Part shown: one piece after another, positions 42,584 to 51,300 of the stretch
Numbering within the stretch: the first letter of the stretch is position 1
Layout: the number at the start of each line of letters is the position of its first letter
Origin: Roseofilum reptotaenium CS-1145
GTDB lineage: Bacteria > Cyanobacteriota > Cyanobacteriia > Cyanobacteriales > Desertifilaceae
DNA length: 64,000 bases
Reading direction: 5' to 3'
Assembly (NCBI RefSeq): GCF_028330985.1
Contig: NZ_JAQMUE010000064.1
Location: forward strand, 1 to 64,000
Notes under the pieces: model-generated
What the model was told of the DNA's origin: nothing
Seen by the model: the letters and a program-made list of their open reading frames with translations, nothing else
The model's database searches: none
Program-made: the position numbers and the translations under genes

Positions 42584-45500
42584 ATGAAATATTCCATTGA
42601 ACAGAAGAATGGTGCTGATATTGCAATTATTGGTATGGCTTGTCGGTTTCCTGGAGCTGATGACTACAACCAATATTGGGAAAATTTGGAAAAAGGAGTC
42701 AATAGTATAAGTGAAATTCCGCCCCAAAGGTGGGACGTAGAAAAGCATTATTCTCCTATTCCTAATCAACCGAATAAGACAATCAGTAAGTGGGGCGGAT
42801 TAGTTGAAGGGATAGATGAGTTTGATGCTGAGTTTTTTAGTATTTCTCCCCGAGAAGCAGGAAAAGTAGACCCACAACATAGAATTATGTTGGAATTGAC
42901 CTGGTCTTGTATCGAAGATGCAGGTTACTCCCTCTCCCAAGTTTCAGGAAAAGATATCGGTGTTTTTATCGGGGCGTGCAACTATGACTCTATTCTGTTG
43001 ATGAACCAAGATCAACAGAATGTAGAAGGTCATAGTGGAACAGGTACTTGGACTTGTATGATTCCCAACCGCATCTCTTCATTTTTTAACCTACATGGCC
43101 CAAGTATTCCGATAGATACAGCCTGTTCAAGCTCACTGGTTGCTCTTCATTACGCCCTGAAATCTCTCAAAGAATCAGAATGTGACATGGCATTGGTCGG
43201 TGGACTGAGCGTGTTATTTACTTCAACAACCTACATCCAGATGAGTCAACTGGGCATGTTATCGCCCACAGGACAATGTAGAACATTTAGTAGTGATGCG
43301 GATGGTTATGTTAGGGGAGAAGGTGCAGGAGTCGTTTTATTAAAACCTCTCACCAAAGCTATAGAAGATGGCGATCGCATTTATGGTGTCATTCAAGGAA
43401 GTGCGATTAATCACGGAGGACAAGCCAGAACGATCACATCCCCCAATGTCTATGCCCAAGCTCAAGTCATTCGTTCAGCCCATAGCAGAGCCAATATTTC
43501 TCCCAATACAGTATCTTACATAGAATCTCATGGAACAGGAACACCATTGGGAGATCCGATAGAAATTAATGCCCTGAAAAGAGCCTACAGACAACTTTAT
43601 CAACAGTATGGAGTTAAAAAAACGGAGAAACCCTACTGTGGGATAGGAGCAGTAAAAAGCAATATTGGGCATTTAGAAGGAGCAGCAGGAATTGCGGGAT
43701 TAATCAAAGTCCTATTAGCAATGAAGCACAAAAAACTGCCCCGCATAGTGAACTTCAAAGCCTTAAATCCACGCATTAACCTTAAAGATACTCCGTTCTA
43801 TATGCTAGAGGAAAATCAAGCGTGGAAGCGATTAAAAAATGAATCGGGAGAAGAGATCCCGATACGTGCTGGCTTAAGTTCTTTTGGGATCGGTGGCGTT
43901 AATGCTCATGTTGTATTGGAAGAATACCGAGAAGCAGTCAAAGTTGATAGCCATCTCGAACGTCCAAAACAGATTTTGTCCTTATCAGCACAGACAGAGC
44001 CAGCCCTGAGAGATCTGGCAACAAAATACCAAACTCATTTAGAATTAAAGCCTGAAGAATCACTACAAAGCATCTGCTTCAGTGCCAATACGGGGCGGAC
44101 ACATTTTGCAGAAAAATTAGCCATAGTAGCAGATTCAAACAGCGATTTACAGGAGAAAATAGCCGATTTCCTTCAGAATCATGAAAGAACTGGTGTGGTA
44201 AGAGGAAAGGCAGAAAGCCAGGAGAAAGAGATTGCTTTTCTGTTTACTGGGCAGGGGTCTCAATATGTGGATATGGGACGACAGTTATATGAGACTCAAC
44301 CCCTATTTCGGGAAAGTTTAGACCAATGCAATGAAATTCTAAAAGAATATCTAGAAATCCCTCTATTAGAAGTTATATATTCTCAGTCAAGCGCTTCTTT
44401 ATTAGATCAAACGGCTTATACGCAACCCGCTTTATTTTCTCTGGAATACGCCCTAGCTAAGTTATGGGAATCTTGGGGGATTAAACCCAATGCAGTCATG
44501 GGACATAGTGTGGGAGAATATGTGGCAGCAACAGTGGCAGGCGTTTTTAGTTTAGAAGAGGGTCTAAAATTAATTGCCATGCGGGGAAGGTTGATGCAAC
44601 AGTTACCCCGTGGTGGAGAGATGGTGGCAGTGATGGCATCAGAATCTCAAGTTAGGGAGGCGATCGCACAATCGAATTCCCAAGTAACAATAGCAGCCAT
44701 AAATGGGGCGGAAAGTATAGTGATTTCTGGGGAGAGTGGGGCGATCGCAACCCTCTCTAGTAAATTGAAATCACAAGGCGTTAAAACCAAGCCTTTACAA
44801 GTATCCCATGCTTTCCATTCCCCACTAATGGAGCCTATGTTGGCACAGTTTGAAGCAGTCGCTCAGGAAGTCACCTATAGTCAGCCTCGGATACCCGTCA
44901 TATCAAATGTCACTGGTCAAAAAGTCGATGCAGACATGGCAACTGCTCAATATTGGGTCAATCATGTCCGACAACCTGTGAAATTTGCCCAGAGTATAAA
45001 AACTCTCCATGAAGAAGGGTATAAAGTTTTCTTAGAAATTGGTCCCAAACCCATATTGTTAGGAATGGGAAGACAATGTTTACCAGAAGATGTGGGAGTA
45101 TGGTTGCCCTCGTTACGTCCTGGAGTAGAAGAATGGCAGCAAATGCTATTAAGCTTAGGACAATTGTATGTCAAAGGTTTCAAGGTGGATTGGTCTGGGT
45201 TTAATCAAGATTATACGAATCAGAAAGTTGCGTTGCCCACCTACCCATTCCAGCGAGAAAGATATTGGATAGATCCTTCTGAGAATCAAGATCGGAATAT
45301 GACTGATCAAAGTTCAAATTCACTTCTTGAACTCATTAGTCGAGGGGATTCAGAGGAATTAATTCAAGAGCTGAAGTTATCGGAAGAATTAACAGAAGAT
45401 GAAGAAAAAGTATTACCTAAGTTGTTAAGTATTTTGAAAGCTAAGTATCAAAAGCACCTGCAAGACCAGGGTGATGTAGTGGGTGACTTTTATGATGAGT

Positions 45501-48328
45501 TAGCTTCGTTGACAGATGAAGAAGCAATTTTGAACTACATTCCTTTGCCAGGGATTATCAAAGGATTTTCATGGGTTCTATTTTTTGCCAAACTAAAAAT
45601 ACAAGAAAGATATCACAAATTAGCATCAACAGCCCAGCAAGAGATTAGAAATATAGCTTGGCAGAAAGTCGATTTTTCTGCTTGTCGTAAAGTTCTAGAT
45701 ATTGGTTGTGGCCATGGAACTGATTTAATGACTTTAGGTCAGAAGTATAATCACTTAGAGCTTTGTGGCTATACAATATCAGAAGGGCAAGTAGAATTAG
45801 GAAACAAAAAAATCCGTGAATTAAACCTAGAAGAACGGGCAAGAATTGTTAATGGAGATAGTTCTCAGGATGAGTTTCCAGATCATTACGATTTGATATA
45901 TGGATTTGAAGTTATTTGTCACATCAAGAAGAAAAAGGAACTCTTTGTAAATATCAAGAATCACTTAAATGACAAGGGTCATTTCGTAATATCAGACTTT
46001 ATCTCTAATGCCTCATTTAACATTGATTATGATGCTCATTCATCTTATCTGATCGCTCAACAAGAGTGGCTGTATCTATTATCAGAAAGTCATATTAAAA
46101 TCATCCGTTATGTAGATATTAGTCATGAGATGGCTAATGGTTTAGACGATCCTAATTTCCCAGAGAATCTCGACTATGTATGTAGAAAAAGTAATTTAAA
46201 CGAGAATGCCAGAGTCGGGCTGCAATCTTATGACAACCTCTACAAGATGTTGCGTAAGGGGCTAGTCAGCTATGTAGTCATGACAGCCCAAAAGCAAGAT
46301 TCATTGTCAGTAGACGAAATTTACCAGTGGAACCAAGAAATTCTACAGAACCCCCTACGTTACTCTGATGTTTCATTACAACAATTTTTCTATGGCATAG
46401 AATGGCAAAAAGTAGGCGCTCGGCAACAGCAGAAAAAAAGACCGCAGCCAAGAACTTGGATCATCTTCAGCACTTCGGCTTCGCTCAGTGACCACGATAA
46501 AGAGGGTGTAGGGGAAAGACTGAAAAATAGCTTGGAAGAAAGAGGCGATCGCTGTTTGACGGTATTTATGGGGGAAACCTATAATCCAAAGGAAACCGGA
46601 AGTTGGGAGCTAAACCCATCTAATCCAGCCGATTTTGAGCGTTTTTGCCAAGAGGCAAAGGTTGGGGAAAGTCCGAGAATCATTCACTTGTGGAGTCTGG
46701 AAACTACACCTTCTCAACAACTCACGCAGTCAGCTTTAGAGTCAGGACAAAAGAATGGTTGTGGTAGCGTCTTGCATCTGGTGCAAGCTATGGAAAAACA
46801 CTGGAACTCATCCTCACCTCAACTGTGGTTAATGACTCAAGGTTCCCAGTCAATCCTGCCTTCCGAAGAAGTGGCAATAGCCCAAACCCCACTTTGGGGA
46901 CTCGGAAAAGTCTTATCTTTGGAACATCCTCAATTATGGGGAGGATTAATAGACTTAGATCGCCAATCTTCCACAAGTGAAGCAGAAATCCTACTACAAG
47001 TTCTAGAAGAGGAAGCAGAAGAAGATCAACTGGCGATTCGGAATGGAGAAATCTATGTAGCTCGTTTAGAAAGACAACTTTTAGCAGAGTCTAAACCCGT
47101 ATCCTTGAGTGAGGAAGGAAGTTATTTAATTACTGGGGGCACAGGCGCATTAGGATTGAGTGTAGGTCAATGGCTGGTAGAGAAGGGATGTCAACATCTA
47201 ATGTTAATCAGTCGCTCTCAGCCATCAGAGCAAGCACAATTGAGAATTGAGAGTTTACGCAAGCAAGGAGCAGAGGTAGTTGTAACTCAAGCCGATGTAT
47301 CTGTGCAAAAAGATATGGAGAAGGTATTCAAGCAAGTGAAAGAAACAATGCCACCTCTCAAAGGAGTAATTCATGCAGCAGGACTTGTAGGATTTAACCT
47401 GCTTAAGGAGATGGAAATTTCTCAACTTGAAGCCATATTGCGTCCCAAAGTAGTAGGAGGATGGGTACTACATCAATTAACTCAGAAGCTTGAGCTAGAC
47501 TTTTTTGTGAATTTCTCCTCCATTGCCTCAGTATGGGGTTCTAAAGGCCAAGCTCATTATGCAGCAGCTAACCATTTTCTGGATGGATTAACCGATTATC
47601 GCCAATCTCTGGGATTACCAACCTATAGCATCAATTGGGGGCCTTGGTCAGGAGGCGGAATGGCAGCAGGAGAGTCCATGGATTGGTTAAACCAAATGGG
47701 CGTAAAACCTCTAGAGCCAGAAAGAGCGATCGCCGCTTTGGAGAAAGTCTTAGCCAGCAATAGTCCTCAAACCGTAGTCGCAGATATCAATTGGGATTTA
47801 TTTAAGGATCTCTATGAACTCGGAGGTAAACGGTCATTTCTGTCCGAAATTTCCCTGGACTCAGAAGCAACAGATAGAGAACGCTCTTCGGAACAGAAAT
47901 CCGAAGTGTTACAACAACTTTATGAAGTTCCAGAAAGCGAACGGCTCGAAATACTGATCGAGCATCTGCAAACTGATGTCGCTAAGATTATCGGGTTATC
48001 GAAATCCAAACTTCCCGATCCCGAATTAGGATTTTTCCGAATGGGGATGGATTCCTTGATGGCGGTTGAGTTAAGAAATCGGTTGACGGCTACTTTTAGG
48101 TTCTCGATCAGCACAGCCACCTTGTTTGAAAAGTCTAATATTAAAGACTTAGCTGAATACTTGATTGAAGAAATTTTCTCTGAAGAGCCAGAGGAAGAAA
48201 TTGGGGTTGAAGAGATTGACAATATCGCTCCTCCCCAGAAGATAGAAACGGAGTTTGAAGGAGAAATTGATAGTGAGCTTGCTTCAGAGTTAGAAGAAAT
48301 TCAAGCTTTACTGAAGGAGGAAAGCTAA
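42584..48328 (+). CDS. Type I PKS, KS-AT-MT-KR-ACP
   Basis: First enzyme of the cluster, 1914 residues from ATG 42584; the frame is open back to GTG 42446 but that part has no PKS sequence. KS 10-440 has Cys in D-T-A-C-S-S-S (about 180), His in I-E-S-H-G-T-G and in N-I-G-H-L, so it can condense. AT 549-845 has G-H-S-V-G-E and H-A-F-H, which indicates malonyl-CoA. A methyltransferase of about 300 residues (D-I-G-C-G-H-G near 1036) follows, then KR (T-G-G-T-G-A-L-G near 1516, without the L-D-D motif) and ACP (M-D-S-L near 1821). DH and ER are absent, so it would leave a beta-hydroxyl. The acidic C-terminal tail (E-E-I-G-V-E-E) may be a docking element. The next PKS starts 1 base after the stop. 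Confidence 0.9.
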   Translation: MKYSIEQKNGADIAIIGMACRFPGADDYNQYWENLEKGVNSISEIPPQRWDVEKHYSPIPNQPNKTISKWGGLVEGIDEFDAEFFSISPREAGKVDPQHRIMLELTWSCIEDAGYSLSQVSGKDIGVFIGACNYDSILLMNQDQQNVEGHSGTGTWTCMIPNRISSFFNLHGPSIPIDTACSSSLVALHYALKSLKESECDMALVGGLSVLFTSTTYIQMSQLGMLSPTGQCRTFSSDADGYVRGEGAGVVLLKPLTKAIEDGDRIYGVIQGSAINHGGQARTITSPNVYAQAQVIRSAHSRANISPNTVSYIESHGTGTPLGDPIEINALKRAYRQLYQQYGVKKTEKPYCGIGAVKSNIGHLEGAAGIAGLIKVLLAMKHKKLPRIVNFKALNPRINLKDTPFYMLEENQAWKRLKNESGEEIPIRAGLSSFGIGGVNAHVVLEEYREAVKVDSHLERPKQILSLSAQTEPALRDLATKYQTHLELKPEESLQSICFSANTGRTHFAEKLAIVADSNSDLQEKIADFLQNHERTGVVRGKAESQEKEIAFLFTGQGSQYVDMGRQLYETQPLFRESLDQCNEILKEYLEIPLLEVIYSQSSASLLDQTAYTQPALFSLEYALAKLWESWGIKPNAVMGHSVGEYVAATVAGVFSLEEGLKLIAMRGRLMQQLPRGGEMVAVMASESQVREAIAQSNSQVTIAAINGAESIVISGESGAIATLSSKLKSQGVKTKPLQVSHAFHSPLMEPMLAQFEAVAQEVTYSQPRIPVISNVTGQKVDADMATAQYWVNHVRQPVKFAQSIKTLHEEGYKVFLEIGPKPILLGMGRQCLPEDVGVWLPSLRPGVEEWQQMLLSLGQLYVKGFKVDWSGFNQDYTNQKVALPTYPFQRERYWIDPSENQDRNMTDQSSNSLLELISRGDSEELIQELKLSEELTEDEEKVLPKLLSILKAKYQKHLQDQGDVVGDFYDELASLTDEEAILNYIPLPGIIKGFSWVLFFAKLKIQERYHKLASTAQQEIRNIAWQKVDFSACRKVLDIGCGHGTDLMTLGQKYNHLELCGYTISEGQVELGNKKIRELNLEERARIVNGDSSQDEFPDHYDLIYGFEVICHIKKKKELFVNIKNHLNDKGHFVISDFISNASFNIDYDAHSSYLIAQQEWLYLLSESHIKIIRYVDISHEMANGLDDPNFPENLDYVCRKSNLNENARVGLQSYDNLYKMLRKGLVSYVVMTAQKQDSLSVDEIYQWNQEILQNPLRYSDVSLQQFFYGIEWQKVGARQQQKKRPQPRTWIIFSTSASLSDHDKEGVGERLKNSLEERGDRCLTVFMGETYNPKETGSWELNPSNPADFERFCQEAKVGESPRIIHLWSLETTPSQQLTQSALESGQKNGCGSVLHLVQAMEKHWNSSSPQLWLMTQGSQSILPSEEVAIAQTPLWGLGKVLSLEHPQLWGGLIDLDRQSSTSEAEILLQVLEEEAEEDQLAIRNGEIYVARLERQLLAESKPVSLSEEGSYLITGGTGALGLSVGQWLVEKGCQHLMLISRSQPSEQAQLRIESLRKQGAEVVVTQADVSVQKDMEKVFKQVKETMPPLKGVIHAAGLVGFNLLKEMEISQLEAILRPKVVGGWVLHQLTQKLELDFFVNFSSIASVWGSKGQAHYAAANHFLDGLTDYRQSLGLPTYSINWGPWSGGGMAAGESMDWLNQMGVKPLEPERAIAALEKVLASNSPQTVVADINWDLFKDLYELGGKRSFLSEISLDSEATDRERSSEQKSEVLQQLYEVPESERLEILIEHLQTDVAKIIGLSKSKLPDPELGFFRMGMDSLMAVELRNRLTATFRFSISTATLFEKSNIKDLAEYLIEEIFSEEPEEEIGVEEIDNIAPPQKIETEFEGEIDSELASELEEIQALLKEES
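46471..46493 (+). repeat. CACTTCG...CTCAGTG palindromic repeat inside PKS1
   Basis: CACTTCGGCTTCGCTCAGTG plus ACC, with CACT/AGTG ends, is related to 49697-49719 and 54753-54775. Here it is translated in frame (S-A-S-L-S-D-H) in the region before the KR Rossmann domain. Confidence 0.75.
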
Positions 48329-48329
48329 A

Positions 48330-51300
48330 ATGAGCATATCCAAAGAAGTGCTTCAAACTTTGAAGGAAATGCGGGGTAAGCTTGAAGCGGTCAATAAAGC
48401 CAAAACCGAACCGATCGCCATTGTGGGAATGGCCTGCCGATTTCCTGGAGGAGCGACTGACCCCTCAAAATACTGGAGTTTGTTGCATGATGGCATAGAT
48501 GCCATTACCCCCGTTCCTGGCGATCGCTGGGATGTCAGTGCTTATTACGATCCCGATCCAGAAGTTCTAGGGAAAACTTACACCAAAGAAGGGGGATTTA
48601 TTGAGCAAGTTGACCAGTTCGATCCCCTATTTTTTGGCATCTCTCCCAGAGAAGCCGCGAGTTTAGACCCTCAGTACAGATTACTTTTAGAAGTCACTTG
48701 GGAAGCACTGGAAAATTCTGGGCAAACCTGGACAAACCTGAAGAATAGTCAGACCAGTGTCTTCATGGGGATCTCCACAGATGACTATTCTTCCGTCATT
48801 TTCAACGAAGCCAAAAGTTACCCGACTCTGGGAAGTAATAGAAGTATTGGAGTCGGTCGTATTTCTCATCTCTTGGGTTTGCAAGGGTCTAATATACAGG
48901 TCGATACCGCTTGTTCGAGTTCTTTAGTGGCGGCCCATTTAGCTTGTCAGAGTTTGCGATCGGGAGAATCCAACTTAGCCTTAGTGGGTGGAGTGAATTT
49001 AATCTTATCGCCCTTCAGCACGATTGGTCGTTGCCAACTGAGGGCACTAGCCCCTGATGGTCGTTGCAAGACGTTTGATGCGTCTGCAAATGGTTATGGT
49101 CAGGGAGAAGGATGTGGTGTTCTGGTTTTGAAACGCTTGTCTGATGCAGTGAGTGATGGGGATCTAATTTCAGCCGTGATTCGAGGTTCTGCGGTTAATC
49201 ATGATGGGCCCAGTAGTGGGATGACCGTTCCCAATAGAATGGCTCAGAAAAAGGTGATTCAACAAGCTTTGAGCAATGCCAAGTTAGAACCCGATCAAAT
49301 TAGCTATTTGGAAGCTCACGGTACAGGAACGTCTTTAGGAGACCCCATTGAGATAGAAGCTCTGGCAGAAGTATATGGCAAAAAACGTCCAGTAGATGAC
49401 CCTCTAATTGTGGGGTCAGTCAAGACGAATCTTGGGCATTTGGAAGCAGCAGCCGGTGTATCATCGTTGATGAAGGTGATTTTAGCCCTTAAACATCAGG
49501 AAATCCCCCCTCATTTGCATTTAAAAGAACCGAATCCCCATGTAGATTGGGATCGATTACCCATCAAAATTCCGACTTCATTAATGCCTTGGTCTGACGA
49601 GGGCAAACCCAGAATAGCAGGGGTGAGTTCCTTTGGGATGGGCGGGACTAATGCTCATATCGTTTTAGAAGAAGCACCAAGAGAAGGCAATAGGCACACT
49701 TCGACTGCGCTCAGTGACCAAACTTCGACTGCGCTCAGTGACCAAGGCAACAGTGAAGATCAGTTAGAACGTTCGCTGCACATCTTGACTCTCTCAGGTA
49801 AAACAGAAAAAGCTTTAGAAGATTTAGTTAGTCGTTATCAAAAGCATTTAGAAACGAATCCCGATGTGGCAATAGCAGAGGTTTGTTATACAGCTAATAC
49901 GGGAAGGCAACATTTTCAGCATCGACTAGCCGTGATTGCTTCTGACCCAAAGGAATTAGCTGAAAAGCTATTGGGTTGGAAAAGAGGACAGGAAGTCGTT
50001 GGCCTCTCTTGTGGACAATTCGATCGGGGTAGCGCAAGCTCTAAAATAGCTTTCCTATTCACCGGGCAAGCTTCCCAGTATGTGGATATGGGTAAGCAAT
50101 TGTATGAAAGTCAGCCAACTTTTCGCCAAGCTTTAGATCGATGCGACCAAATTTTACAGCCCTATCTAGACTATCCTTTATTAGAAGTTCTCTACCCGAA
50201 AGAAGAACAAAAGTCAAGCTCTAGTTTGTTAGACCAAACCGCTTATACCCAACCGGCTTTGTTTGCGGTTGAATACGCTTTGTTCAAGTTATGGGAATCT
50301 TGGGGAATTAAACCCAATGTAGTCATGGGTCACAGTGTCGGAGAATATGTAGCAGCAACTGTGGCAGGAGTGTTCAGTTTAGAAGAGGGTCTGAAGTTAG
50401 TTGCTGCGCGGGGACGGTTGATGCAACAGTTACCCCCTGGTGGAGAGATGGTGGCAGCGATCGCATCGGAATCGGTGGTGCAAGAGGAGATCGGCGACGA
50501 TGCTTCAAAAGTTACGATAGCAGCAATTAATGGGCCGGAAAGTACGGTGATTTCTGGGGAGAGTGGGGCGATCGCCAGCATTTGCACTAAATTAGAAGCA
50601 CAAGGCATTAAAACCAAACCTCTACAGGTATCCCATGCTTTTCATTCCCCACTAATGGAGCCAATGTTAGCCGAATTTGCAGCAGTCGCTCAGGAAGTGA
50701 CCTATCGTCAACCGAAAATAAAGTTCGTATCCAATGTAACTGGACAAAAAGCGGGAAATGAAGTCACTAAAGCAGAATATTGGGTCAATCATATCCGACA
50801 ACCCGTACAGTTTTATCAAAGTATAAAAACGTTGCACGAGCAGGGAAATGAACTCTTCTTGGAAATAGGGCCGAAACCCATTTTGCTCGGCATGGGGTCT
50901 CGATGTCTACCAGATGTAGGAGTATGGTTGCCATCCTTACGTCCTGGTGTAGCAGAATGGCAACCAATGCTATCAAGTTTAGGACAGTTGTATGTCAAAG
51001 GCATAACCGTGAATTGGTCAGGATTTGACCAAGATTATACTCGTCAGAAAGTAGCATTGCCAACCTATCCATTCCAAAGAGAATGCTGCTGGGTAGAAAT
51101 AAATAAACAGAAGGAACCTCAAACATCCGGGGGAATTACCGAGACTTCAATCGTAAAATTACTCAGTCAAGGAAAAACAGAGGCGATCGCTCAACAACTG
51201 GAAAGATCCGTAAACCTTTCACCCGAACAGCGTAAACTTTTACCCGAACTCTTAGAGGCATTAGCTAAACAACATCAGGAACAATTAGCCGCAGCAGCGA

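Noticed and set aside
42600-43945. KS1 as a decarboxylating KSQ loading domain
   Set aside because: The active site reads D-T-A-C-S-S-S with Cys, so it is not KSQ.
49697-49745. Two-unit CRISPR-like repeat
   Set aside because: The units are directly adjacent without spacers and are translated in frame.
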